From assembly GCF_910596095.1 (NCBI RefSeq), contig NC_056539.1, positions 23,427,001-23,491,000 on the forward strand: 64,000 nt of DNA. The letters run 5' to 3'. The notes beneath the pieces are model-generated. The model was not told the origin of the DNA, did no database searches, and was given only the letters and a program-made list of their open reading frames with translations. The position numbers and the translations under genes are program-made. Below, piece after piece: positions 11,255 to 25,551 of this stretch (position 1 is the stretch's first letter; the number at the start of each line of letters is the position of its first letter). The stretch comes from Thunnus maccoyii. Its lineage: Eukaryota > Chordata > Actinopteri > Scombriformes > Scombridae.

Positions 11255-14200
11255 CTGTAGGGAACACATTCAAACAAAAAAACACACACATAAATCAGGA
11301 CACAAATACAAACGTGAATGAACAGGTACACATACACATTGTCAGTAATGTGAGTCAAAGGCACATGAATTATGAAAGGAACCATGAGAACAAGCAAGTT
11401 CTCCATTTAACTTAGCTAATCAGACTATTAGGACTGTAAAATCTGGTAAAATAGCTTATAGTGAAGCCTAACAATCCAAGTGTACCATATTAATCATTTT
11501 ATTTGTTTGTTATTATTAACTTTTTATCAGGCTTTAATTTTCTCAACTTGTCAATTCATTGTTGCAGCTCTTAAAAATATCAAACTTTGCATAATACTTT
11601 CAATAAAACAAATGCAACTTAAAGCTAATTTAAAGACAAATAATTATATATTATAATTCTTTATAATATATAATTCTAATATATCTAGTTTTTTATTATT
11701 ATATTATAAAAATAACAGAAAGGAAGTGTTAAAATAAATATCAGAAAAGAATCATTTAAGTTCAAAGTGCAAAATATTTAATCAGGAGCTCTAATTAAGA
11801 TGCATACTCGAACAAAAGAACATCCACCTTTTTTAAGAAACATGTCTGTTCTCATTTATTTTCAGGAGAATATTAAATCTCTACAACAAATGAGCAACTA
11901 GGAACCTTCAAATGTACCATTCAGAGAGGTAAACATGTTCTTTTGCCTTTACAATCTGGCGTCTAATTACAACTTAAACCCTTGCGACTTTCTGTCAGAC
12001 GTAACTGAGCATCATCTTCCCTCAGCGTAGCCTTTGGCGGTATTAATAGCTGGGGACACAAATAGCTCTGTGGGTTAAAGCTGCCCGCCATGTGATAACA
12101 CTGCACAGGCCCACACTGCTGCACTGTCAGTCAAAACCTCACAACAGCCATTTAACAGTAATTAATGCTACTTTTTACAAGTTTAGTACAGTACGGATTT
12201 ATGTTTCTTAAATCACATTCAATAATAAAGGAAAGTTAGATTATTATCTTGTCATAGCACTCCTTGCATGTTATAATAAATGTGTAGGGATGGTAAATGT
12301 GCACAACAACAACAGGTAAGGATACTGATTTTAACTCCTTGTTTTTAAATGATCTATTCATGCTGCACTATTACAACCACCTACAGTAACAGATTGGCTT
12401 CTTTGTGAGCTCTAAAGCGCCTCTTTTGAAAAAGCACAAAATATCTTTCACACCACAATTCACTATCAGATTAATATTTTTTTCTTTGGTATAGATGAGA
12501 CTATGTATAATATGGGTCTCATTCACAATACAGTGTGTTTGGTTGTCAGTTGATTACCAGCCATGGCAACAGCAATGCAGCCAAGCAGGGTCTGCAAGTC
12601 TCTGCTGGTGGCATTATCCTACCTTCCTGTTGCTCCCCTCCCTACTAGAGGAGATTATACTTTCTAAGTCCACACAACACAATCTGCCTACAGTGTATCT
12701 CCTCTCTCGGTGAAAACAGTCACACTGTACAGCAATAGTTTACCCTCTCCTGTGTGATTTGTAGCATCTTTTTCTATACTTGCAACCCATCAGCTACTGC
12801 TTTCATCCGGGGATTATGGGCACAATGTAATAGAGCGTTCCTGCTTCGCTGGCTATTCTCGTGCCCTTTCTGCTTATACTTGCACATCCTCTTTCCAAAC
12901 GGCAGGGTTGTACAGTGCTGTCTGTTTATTGACTGGAGGAGGCTGAGCAGGCCATTGTGATATTACTGAGGGTGCCACATTCACCTCTAATATTATCCTT
13001 GCATCAAAAGGCAATCACTGACACAAACAAATATGTTTCTTTTGTGGTCTACATCAATTTCAAAAGCCTTTAAATACCCCTAAAAACTCCAATCCATCCA
13101 TCACCTCCCACTTTTAAAGTACCACATTGTCCTAATCCACCTCAAATGTTAGAATCAACTTTAAAAGACTGTTGCTTTGTGATAGTACCCAAATACAGAA
13201 AAGGTGCATGTCTTATGTCCCCTTTTCAGCATAGTAACCCCTTTTTTTCTAATCTAGTCTGTTATTCAATAAGCAAGAAAAAAGATGGCACTTTTTCTTT
13301 TATACAGTAGGGAAAAGTCCTTGCAGGGAAACATAGGGACAGAAGAACAGAACAGAAGACTGTTGACGTAATTCTGTGATCGGCAAGTCACTGACCAAAA
13401 GATTCTCTGATCTGACAACATAAACTGTCCCACTCGTCTCTTAATTGAGGCTGAAAGAGTAGGCTGCATTACGCATGATGAGCCTGCATGTTGATTCATA
13501 TTGCATTTCGTAATTCATCCGGTTAGGTGAAACACACAGACCGTCTTTTACCATATCTGTGATGGTAGTGATTAGTTGACTGATTCATTCCATTTCTGTT
13601 GGCTGCTGGCGCAGTCAGGTGTCATCTGTCTTGTTTACCGTCATCAGAGGGTAATGAGGGAGACCTCTCATTCACTTTCCAGCTCAGATTAATGAAGCTG
13701 GTCCAGAGATGAACCAGAAATTAACCAATAACCTCATTGTCACAAGCCAGCTTCCCTGACTTGATTGTTCAAATTAAAATGTAAAACGTTATGTTATGTG
13801 GAGAAAGCATTGTTTTCTCTTCAACAGCATCCCAGTGTTATTGATAGGTTTCATACTGTAATTGTAGGTGTTTGCCTTTACATTGTTGCTATCCTTTCTA
13901 ATCGCAGTGAGTTTGATTCTTGTTGCAGTCCCTTAGTGACTTCTGTTGTCAGTGGCTGCAGGAGGCTGTTATATAACACAATCACATTGGGGACTCGTGC
14001 CCAGAAAAGAGCAGAGACTGTCACATGGATTAAGAACAATTACAGTGCATTCACTGTTGATAGACCCTGGCTACTGTAGGTAGTGCACTTGCTTGCTGTG
14101 GTGTATCATACTTTTATCAATGCATCCCGTAGTGATTTGAATTTGAATTAGTGCAATCCACTATCTTCAAAATAGGCCTAAGTCTTTCTTACAGACTGCT

Positions 14201-14897
14201 GCATGGAGAGAAGATGCACATTTTAAGCAATAGACGATCACTGTCTGTATGTTGCTTTGTATGAAAACAAATGCTCTAAACACAACTGATGAGAAACACT
14301 GGCTTTTAATGAAATTCAAAAGTTATTTCGAAGCATTTAGCCAAAGGCTGGTGAGACAGATGCATCCGTTATTATGTCGATATGATAATGTATTCAAAAA
14401 TAAACATATTTTGAGTCATTTCATGCATTATGTGCGAAAAGCATTTTTGGTGACCATTCAACAAAAATGTAAAGCTGACAGATAGTTTAGGCTTATAATA
14501 TAACACCTATTACACAACAGAAAAACAACTTTTCACAAAGGAAACGATACGAGAGCTTCATTGCGCACTAAAATAACATTGCTGCTTTTTGTAGAAGAAT
14601 AAGACGTCTTTTACCTGATGTTTTACGTGAAACAAAAGGTCCATCTATTCCTTAATAACAATCCGAGGTGAATAGGCCACTCACTGGGGTCTGATGCTGC
14701 ATATGAGGTCAGAATATCCTTCCCTTTTAGTTCAATTTCATTTCAGAATTTTACTCTCGACACACTAAATAACCTGCTTGCCTTTAAAGCGCAACTTCAT
14801 ATGCAGAAACCTAATCCTTGTCTGTTGCCAAACATTATCAAAACAATCTCAGTCCAAGAAAAACAAAAAATACATGGCAATACAACAAAAAACATAC
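11255..14897. other. abhd8 upstream / probable 5' UTR intron, no coding gene seen
   Basis: AT-rich DNA upstream of the abhd8 coding start. The acceptor at 11255 (reverse strand ...ttccctacag) shows that an intron begins here. Two unusually GC-balanced, site-rich islands stand out at about 12000-12140 and 13540-13740 and are discussed as candidate conserved elements. No recognisable protein is encoded on either strand. Confidence 0.6.
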
Positions 14898-15260
14898 CTT
14901 TATATTTCCAAAATTCCGCGTGAAATATGATCAGATTGATGCGGTTTTTCTTATGAGGCACCGAGGAAGTAGGGGAGCTATAATCTGTTGCAGTCAATCC
15001 AATAATCTAATTTATCTCCTGTCCAGTAGGTAGCCTCCACATGGCGGCCAGTATCAGCCTGTTGACAGCATATCTGTCTACTGTTCAGAGGCTCCAGGTG
15101 TGTCCCAGTGTTTCAGTTCCATGTTGGGATATTGGAGACGCGCCGGAGCGCAGCCGGATGTCAGCGGTGTTTTTACTCCATCAACTGAATTGTTGGTGCG
15201 TCCGAACCACTGAAACGTCCTGGTTGAGTTTGTGGATAGGGAGAGCTGCCCCCTGCTGCT
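14898..15260 (-). promoter_or_regulatory. candidate abhd8 promoter and 5' UTR exon
   Basis: A GC-richer patch with several CpGs (around gacgcgccggagcgcagccgg, 15137-15157). Read on the minus strand it could give a noncoding exon ending at 14898 at a good donor, ...atataaag|gtatgttt, that would splice to the acceptor at 11255. A second, weaker minus-strand donor (cag|gtaaaa) lies near 14614. On the + strand a short frame opens at 15041 (MAASISLLTAYL...) and has a possible donor after RLQ, so the patch may be a bidirectional promoter. Inference only. Confidence 0.35.
15245..15259 (-). promoter_or_regulatory. CTCF-like motif near the abhd8 upstream CpG patch
   Basis: The reverse strand reads GCAGCAGGGGGCAGC, one mismatch from the CTCF core. 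Opposite orientation to the motif at 4062-4076. Confidence 0.4.
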
Positions 15261-16736
15261 CTGTGACGCAAGACAACCAGAGGATATGCTCATGATCATG
15301 AAAAAACTGTGGTAAAAAAAAAAAAGTAAATAAATATATACATTTTACTGCCAGTAGTGTAAAAAGTACCAAAACTGACATTTTAGATTTAAAGTAATTT
15401 AAAAATTAAAGTGAAAGAAATGTGACAACAGCTTGTGCCTTATCTAAAAATATTCTTACTCTGTGGTAACTAGAGTCTAACTATTCAAATGAGAATCTTA
15501 TAAAAACCAACATTTTGCAAGTTTGCAAACCTCTGACCATCATAACTGGTATCTGGGGTGGTGTATACGGGTCATGCATGAATCTACCAATGATTTCAAC
15601 TGGCTTTCATTATGCAGTGTGTAGATGTTTTTATTAACTGACTCTGTAGTCAGAATTTGTGGATTGAAACCACAGTTGCTGCACAGAAAACTTCAGAGGA
15701 GATCAAGTTAGCTAAGTCACTATCTCCTTGTAAATGTACTTGGTTTGTTAAATCTTTTTTTCCACTAAATATTTTACTTAACAGTGTAGCTTTTTCACTT
15801 TTGGCACTATGCTTGAAAAAGTTCCTATTGATAGTTTTATTCAATTCATGCCATTGCAGCAAGACATCCTCTTCTAGTCATTTGTTGTTATTTTGAATTT
15901 TAATCAAAAATATTCAAGTTACTATGGACAAATATTCCACAACAGCAAAGAATATCCACTTTGTCTTATTCAGTTCTCCAGCATCACAAGAAGCTGGTGC
16001 TGTTGCAGTTGCCATGGCTGTTGTTGCTAGGTAACTATATGTAAGGAGCCCATGAAGGCAGGTGCTAGGGTGAGGTGAGAGAGGACCACAGACATCAAGA
16101 TGCAACCTCCTCATCAGCCATAACATTAAGGTTAATTTGAGGTCTATCATAATATACTGCATGTTGGTCATAAACTGGGATATATTGATATTGATAATAC
16201 TGTATGTTTTAGCTTGAGATAGCTGAAATGAGCATATCTGAGTATCAAAGAACATTGAATAAAGGGGGGAAAAAGGACAGAGGCATTGTAGCAGCTTTAA
16301 AACTATGTTTTTAAGTGGAACCATGAGCTTGAAACTGCAACAGTGCCTCTGTACTCTTGTATGTTTAACATATCAGGGGCTTTCCTGGTTTAAGAAACAT
16401 CATGGTGTCAGTAGTGTAATTGTCAAACACTTGGATTGTCTTCAATCATATGAGATTTCTGCTGCTTTTCTCCACAGGATGTCCTTGACACACTCCCAGA
16501 TCGCTTATTAATGTGGTAAACTCACCAGTCCTCAAATCCAGGATATGTAATTATTAAATTAATTTTTTTAAATACCCCATATTGTATCCATCTCCAATTT
16601 TGTTTGAAAAGAATAGCTGGATGTTTTTTATGTTATTTTGTCTCATGGTTTTTTTTTTTTTTTTTTTTAGCCTAAGCTTGTTTTTTATGCTCTGGTCCTC
16701 AGAAAAATTAAATTTCATTCAGCTATATTTTGGACA
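15261..16736. other. intergenic DNA between abhd8 and dda1
   Basis: AT-rich, with a T-run near 16650-16668. No frame resembling a known protein on either strand, and no sign of the conserved C-terminal part of mrpl34, which sits here in mammals. Confidence 0.6.
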
Positions 16737-17616
16737 TTGGTGGAAGAAGTACTCAGATCTTTTACTTCTGTAAAAGTTGCCACAAAAAATACTCAATTAC
16801 AAGTAAAAGTCCTGCATTCAAAATCATACATAAGTAAAAGTACATAAGTTTTATCAGTAAAATATACTTAAAGTATTAAAGTAAAAGTACTTGTTTCGTC
16901 CCTCTGACTGATATATCATTATATATGACATCATTAGATTATTATTACTGAAGCATCAGTGTGTAGGCAGCAGGTTACTGTTGTAGCTGCTGGAGGTGGA
17001 GCTTGTTTGAACTACTTTATATACAGTTAGCTAGTTTAGTCCAGTGGTTCCCAACCTAGCGGTCGGGCCCCTCCAAAGGGTCATCAGATAAATCTGAGGG
17101 TCATGAGATGATTAATGGGAGAGGAAAGAAGAAAAAACAAAGTTCTGATACACAAATCTCTTTTCAGTTTTTGGACTTTTTTTTCTAATCTTTGATTTTT
17201 GGTGAAATATTGGATCATTTGAACATTTATTGAAATGAAACCATGTGAGAAGTTTAGAGGGAAAAATCACTATTTTGTGGAGCAGTTAACAACTCATAGA
17301 CATCTGAAATGTGACCCGACTACACACTGCTTTTTGTAAAACGTCAAAAGCCAAAAAGGTTGGAAACCACTAGTTTCATCATTATCAGTTCGTTGTATTT
17401 TAAAAGCTTCTTATATTATCCATTGTGACAAATCTTCATCTGAAAAGTAACTAAAGCTGTTAAAGTGTAGTGGAGTAGAAAGTACAATATTTCCCTCTGA
17501 AATGTAGTAGAGTGGAAGTATAAAGTAGTATCAAATGGAAATACTCGTACAAGTACCTCAAAATTGCACTTAAGTACAGTACTTGAGTAAATGTACTTAG
17601 TTACTCTCCACCACTG
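16737..17616 (+). mobile_element. composite MITE (copy A) with nested hAT-like element
   Basis: The left end (ttggtggaagaagtactcag) is an imperfect inverted repeat of the right end (gtaaatgtacttagttactctccaccactg). This is a very common teleost nonautonomous DNA element rich in 'aagtaaaagtac' and 'agtact' words. Inside it, 17041-17372 carries its own ends: cagtggttcccaacct at 17042 and the matching aggttggaaaccactag near 17356-17372, so a second element is nested. No transposase frame is present. Lies just upstream of the dda1 promoter. Confidence 0.65.
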
Positions 17617-17739
17617 CTGTTTGCAGACGGAGGTCAGTAACGTTACATACACTAAGTAATGCTTTCCAAGCTGTTGGATCCGCTGTGACGCTTTTTACAT
17701 GTTGCTGCCTGGTCAATATTTTAGGGAGGGGTCAGACTT

Positions 17740-18126
17740 TGTTCTGCTTAATGATTGGCTGTTTGGTCGAGGGGCTAACACGTGGGGGTAAAATCAAGCC
17801 AATGGGCGCTTTTCGGGGGCGTGGCCAAGGAAGCATCGCTACCACACAGCCATCATGCTAGCTGAGGAAGTCCTGTGTAACTAGCTTTGCCAACTCATGG
17901 GCTATTTTTTCTTGAGTTGATATATTTTTTTCCATGGGCACCGGGATCTAGAATGGAAACAATAATTTGTATGTGAAGGTCGTTGTTTTCTTTTGGCAAG
18001 AAGACCCGATAGGACAGCTGTGTCGGCTAACTGTTCAGTAAGCTAGCGCGGCTAACCGTAACGCACTCGACAACAGACGCCAAGTCACAAGTCGGCGACT
18101 CGACGTTGGAGATTTCAACCATTACC
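17740..18126 (+). promoter_or_regulatory. dda1 core promoter and 5' UTR
   Basis: A compact TATA-less, GC-richer promoter. It has an inverted CCAAT (ATTGG at 17754-17758), an E-box CACGTG at 17779-17784, a forward CCAAT at 17799-17803 and a GC box gggggcgtggcc beginning at about 17815. The 5' UTR probably starts around 17.85 kb and runs to the ATG at 18127. CpG-rich sequence continues into intron 1 to about 18.45 kb. The transcription start is inferred. Confidence 0.6.
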
Positions 18127-20072
<1,946 letters not shown>

Positions 20073-20074
<2 letters not shown>

Positions 20075-20132
20075 GTGTGTATGTGAGTGTGTGAGTGTGA
20101 GTGTGTGTGTATGTGTGTGTGTATACAGGGCA
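20073..20132 (+). repeat. imperfect (GT)n microsatellite
   Basis: gtgtgtatgtgagtgtgtga and continuing GT/GA variants immediately after the dda1 stop codon. Confidence 0.9.
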
Positions 20133-22075
20133 TAGTCAATACAAACAAAGAACAGAAAGAATAATCCCACCTGAGCAAACACTTCTGGCCATTCTATACT
20201 GTGGCAGGATGCCTTTCCTGGCATGAAATTAAGAGTCACCCACAGAGAATTGGGGAAATTTCCGATAACAAAGCTGCCATTTATGACCTGCAAATAAGTG
20301 TGCATGGAAAAACATAATGATAAATGGTTATAAATGATGTAGTTGGTTCTAGGAAAATTTTACAGCAATATCTTTTCCCGAGCTATCTCCCAAACTCACT
20401 GTTAGTCAGTGACACTTTGGCCTTGAGGACAGGACTTCATACTGATGTGTCTTTAATTTGTATTGACTATTTCCTGTGTGGATTAGTGTATGTGTATATG
20501 TTTGTATGCATGCAGAGCTGTGAGTGTGTATTGTGTGTTGTACTGTATGTGTGAGGTGAATGAATAGTTGGAAAAAGTGGCAGAGTAGATTTAAGATCAG
20601 TGATGGACTTGACAGATAAAGTCAGACTTTACCCTAAAAACAGTCTCATACTGGTACATGACTTGTGTAGCCTTCTGTCACCTGGAGAGTCTGTCCTGAT
20701 TTGTGCAAAGATAACATTTGTTACTGTTTTAATTTTATTATAACTATTATTGTTTATGTATGGCAATGCGCTTCCTGCCAGCCACAGTGCCCACCCTCTC
20801 AGTTTCACTGCCTACTCTGCAACCACATGGGGGCAATTGCATTATTTCTCCACACTGTTTGAATCAACAGAACCAAGAATGCACTGTGAAGAACAGCACA
20901 AAGTAGAAGCAACTCTTCCAGATTTCCCCTTAGACGTGTATGTTTATGGTGAATATGCATAACTCCATTCTATCCGGGAACTTGTGCTTGTAGGATTAAG
21001 TGTTGTCTTGGTGTTTCTAAGAAATATTTTTGCATCTAGCACCACCTTCTGGCTAACTGAGGCTAGTATGAATATGATTGGCTCTGAGTTTTAGCTGTTC
21101 TGTCATCAATGAGTGTAAAAGGAAAAAAGATGTTGAGCTTAATATGGAGTTGTAATTCCTAATGTCGGACTATTTTGCACAACTTGGTAACAGCACAGAT
21201 AGTGAGGAAAAATATGTAAAGTAATGTCTGGAAAAGGGAAAAACAATACATTATGTGTAAATAATTGCCAGTACCAGAATTAGTTTATCCAATGAAGTAT
21301 CTTTGTGTCTGCCTTTTTGTAAAATAATACATGCCCACGGATACAATAGGAAACGACCCATGTGAAGGTAAAGACGAGCCCCGGTGCCCAGTGGATTTTA
21401 TCTTGCCTTGCATGTTGATGTTTTCACAGCTGGGCATTATATTCCTGGACCAGTAATAAAACTTAAGGGGTTTGGGGTTGTGGCATTATCTTGTGTGACT
21501 GTGGAAGGTATTAGCCTTAGAGGCCTTACAACCTGTCATCATGGTTTGGACCCTTTTCCTCTCCCAGCTCAGGTCCGGGATAGCTGTACTGTTCGTCCTG
21601 TACTTGTGACAGCCCTGGGTGGTTTTCGTCTTGAGAGCTGGCGCAGAGGAACACTGGGGCTGAAAGGGGTATTATAATTTCAGCCATAGAGTGCACAATA
21701 AGCATGCACAGCAAAGTGCAGTCGCCATCCTGCCTTGTTCCTGAGATTCAGTTTGTATTGGTGTCACATACTGAGCAACACTGAATAAAGCTTTTTTTTT
21801 ATTTAAAGAAAAGATGTTCTTATCACTGCCCAGCAGAGTCACATCAAAGCATCCTGTTGTTCTGTAAGTCTACGCTGCAATGTGGGTTGACAGTGTGGTC
21901 AGTCATCCTCCTACCTACAGTGTAAATATCCTGTCTGTTTTTGAAGTGAAAAAAAAAACACATTATGCTTCTGCTCAGACTGTTCTACAACACCCCAGGC
22001 CTTGCCCCATCTCATGTGTGTTAGATCAGATATGTTTTTAGCTTTACTGAAATAAAACTGGACTGAAACTGGGTA
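20075..22075 (+). other. dda1 3' UTR with two poly(A) signals
   Basis: About 2 kb after the dda1 stop. It begins with a (GT)n-type repeat (20073-20130). AATAAA signals are at 21784-21789 and 22051-22056, so short and long 3' UTR forms are likely. No supported coding frame. Confidence 0.65.
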
Positions 22076-22189
22076 TTTGTCATGTGGTACTTTAAATTGA
22101 TCATTATATTTCTAAAATCCTTGAACTAAGTGAGAAAAAAACTTGCACAGTGATGATTTTGCAGGGAACAAATTGGTCATGACACATGA

Positions 22190-25100
22190 AATGCATTTGA
22201 AATAGTTTTATTAACTATTTTTCAGGTCTTACAAAAATATGACAAAATAAATTAAAAGAAATAAATAGTCCCATTTCCCAGTATTTTTCTTTAAAAGATC
22301 TTTTTTTTTTTGTACAGTGGTACATTGGAAGAGCATATGATGTTCAGTAAGTGAGGCTTCCATGAAGATGTCTAATCTTAAACTCTGAGGTTAGGGTCAG
22401 GATTTAATGTAGCTGTGGTGAGAATCTCACCTCTTCATATCCACTCTTAAAATCCAGAAGAAGATAGAACATTTGCTAAAGTCATTCAGTCCTATCCCTC
22501 TGATTTCACATAGTGTTTCATGGTGTTTGTAAAGTCTAAATAAGCCAAAAACCTTTTAAAGAACCGCTGTTGCTTTGATAGTGAATTTGAGACGTCTGAT
22601 GAGGCGTCTCAGTCGTCTGAGCTGCTGTACTTCTGCAACGGACGCCTGTGCTGGGCCCGAGAAAACCGTGATGGTGCTGTCTCTGGCTTGGGATGCCTCT
22701 TGATGAAGTTTTCTACTGTATCCAAAACTGTCCAATATCTAGATTTACTTCAACCAAAGCTTATTTAAAGACCTCCATAATAACATTATTCAGAAGATGA
22801 CAATATGTTGCTGCTGCCAAAAGTGCAAGGATGAAAGAAGCAATAAGTTGGTTAATGCTTTCTATTTCCATTCTATGAAGTTGTATGTTTTCCCTGAATA
22901 AGGAGGAACTATATAGAGGCCTAAGCTTAGTTTCACTACCAATGTCAGCACATTCCCTTATCTTCTCTCTTCTCACTTAACTCGCCTCTGCTTTGTCGCC
23001 GGTTTCTCCTTTCAACACAAACTTTCAAATGATATATGGAGTCTATTGCATCATGAAGTCATTCATCCCTGAAATCCAAATGCTGCAAGAAAAAAAAAAA
23101 GGTTTTGATGAGACTAAGCTCAGCTACACGGTGCCATCCTGATCTCTATCATGTGTCCTTTTAGCAATGACCAGCCTGTGAGAAAGATACAAAAGACACT
23201 GATCATATTGCATTTCTCTCAGCCTTGCACTTCTCATTTTACATTTATAATAAACAATGACTTCCAAATATAAAAAAGAACAGAGATTGACAATAAAATG
23301 ATACCGTGACTACACAAATTAATGTCCTGTCTATGTCCTTATTGCATTTAATGTCGTTAAGAGAATCTCACATTTTTGCCTATCTTGTCTTTTCTTTATG
23401 CATGTGATTGAAAAGGTGCACTAGACTTATTGTTAAGTTGTTACAGATATCATGAAAGCAGCAGCAAAATGCAGAAACTTGAAGGTCAATGTCATCACCA
23501 CCCCGAGGTGAGACAGATTCAGTGAACGTAAAGCAGAGGATGAATGAGATTATTGGTATTATTTTAATTGTGAGTTGAGGGGGGCGTTCCTTGCATTAAA
23601 CATGAGATAGGAAGGAGCTCATAGAGTGCTGCATTCACTGACATTGACGGTGAATATTGAGCGGACACAAAGAAAAAGGTTTTGTAGCAGGGACATGGTG
23701 CATAGAGTCTGGCTAGGGATAATGCAGGAAGGATGGGTGCCGCGGGTGGAGGGGTTAGTTTAGACGTATAGTATTACAGATAAGTCTCCTGCAACTCAGT
23801 GTTATTGCCAAAATCCTTGCCAGAGGTGGTGGTATTGAAATGCATAGTTAATGTTTTCGTCTCTCAAACTACGGTGGTCTCTATGTGTACCTTTTCTAAT
23901 GGCCATCTAATACATTTGTCTTTCAAAGCGCTCTAAAACTGCAGCCTGCTCCCCTTGCTGTATCACACACTGATGGCATGGGTAAATAGTCGATGGTACA
24001 TCAAAATAAGTGGCTCAACAACACTGTTTGCTATGCAGATAAACTCTGGCACCACCTTCTGGACACCCTGCAGTAGTGAAATACTGGTTAATGGTAGATG
24101 ATGGGCTTGATTACTCTTAACAATTTACAGTAGATCCATGGTGTACATGATCAACAGAACATACAGCACATATGTCTTGGGTTAACAGTATAATCCGAAA
24201 AATACCGCTTTGGTTGAAAAAGGAAATTCCCATCATCAGCACTGCAATAAAGCAATGCAGCAAATAGTGCGTATAAAAAGATATGGAGCTCAACAGAAAT
24301 AAGAGCAACTATTGTAAAAAAAAAAACAGAAAAATGCCTAATCTGAATATTTAGGAAAAATCCCTCGGTTGCTGGGAGCAGGGACCGGTGAGTAGATAGC
24401 ATGTACTGTGTGTGAAAGGAGGAAAACAGAACGATCCAGCTTTTGCATAATGTTATGAGGCAGGCTGGTGTCGGCCCTCTCTCCTGCAGAGAGAGAGATA
24501 TGTTTCTATGCAGGGCGTAAGGGTTTAGTGCAAATGTATCTTCTTTAACTCTGCGCTCATGGAATGGCGCACCATCTGTGTTTACAAGGCGGTCTACAAG
24601 CTCGGACGGGGAACAGCAAGCAACAGGCTTCCATGCTCCTTTTTCTCAAAATCACCTACGTCTACTTCTGCATTTATTTTTATTTTTTTTTGCTTTTTCT
24701 CTTGGGAAACATATCGGTATGTGACAGCTTGACTTACTAAGCTCTTTACTTTCTTTTCAAACAGATCTGATACTGCCACAGGATGGGAAGAAGTGTACAA
24801 AGCTCAGACATCACCTCAGCTTTGAAAATAAAGCTGGTGATATATCCGGGATGCTTATTAAGGGAGGGTTTGTGTGATGATTGATAAGAATTGCAGTACT
24901 ACTTATAATTAAAACACTGATTGATATTGCTTTTCCATTTTTCCACTTCAATATAAAAGTGAAGGGCCCAAGAATTCTTCACAGTTAAAAATGAGACAGT
25001 TATCTAATAATCACTTGTGTTGTGATGGCTAAAAACACTCTCAGTAGTTATTCGATGTACAATCGGTGATCCTTTCATACCACTGTATACCTTTTTTTTT

Positions 25101-25551
25101 AAAAATCTTTTTCCTCCACAACAGGCTGTTACGTCCTAGTGGGAGGCCACCGAGATGCTTACAATTTCTGACTAGAAGAAATCAAGAAACACAGCTCTTT
25201 GCTTTAAAGGCTTAAAAACATTAGAAACGCAGCTCATGCATTTCTTTATGTATTGCAGACAAGGAAGGATTTGTATGTTTGTGTGTGTAAGGGAGTGCAT
25301 GTGTGTGTGTATTTTCTGTCATGATAGGAGGGTTTCGTCTTTCTTAAGAAGCCTGTTTTTTTTGTCTCTCAGCAAAAAAGGCAAACCAAATCAACAGTCA
25401 CCTCTTATCAGTTTCAACTTTTCCTTTCTCTGCTTCAAGTACTTCGACACATGGCCTGTGACAGCACAGAAGGAAGGTTAGGCCTTTCCTCACAGTAAAC
25501 ACATCTTTAGTTGAGATGTAACCAAAGACAAGTTTGTTCAATCTGGAGCTA
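22190..25551 (-). other. ano8 3' UTR
   Basis: No other gene is seen between the ano8 stop (25552-25554) and a reverse-strand AATAAA (TTTATT on +) at 22207-22212, giving a 3' UTR of about 3.3 kb. It holds several A/T runs but no repeat that I can name. A 14-mer gcaccaccttctgg near 24049-24062 is identical to one in the dda1 3' UTR near 21039-21052. Confidence 0.6.

Noticed and set aside
12060..12130. microRNA hairpin near catgtgataacactgcacag
   Set aside because: Superficially miR-200-like wording, but I could not pair a matching arm to form a stable precursor.
15041..15295. Possible mrpl34 first exon (MAASISLLTAYL...)
   Set aside because: The position fits mammalian synteny, but no conserved mrpl34 sequence follows in this frame or downstream. 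Kept only as a bidirectional-promoter hint.
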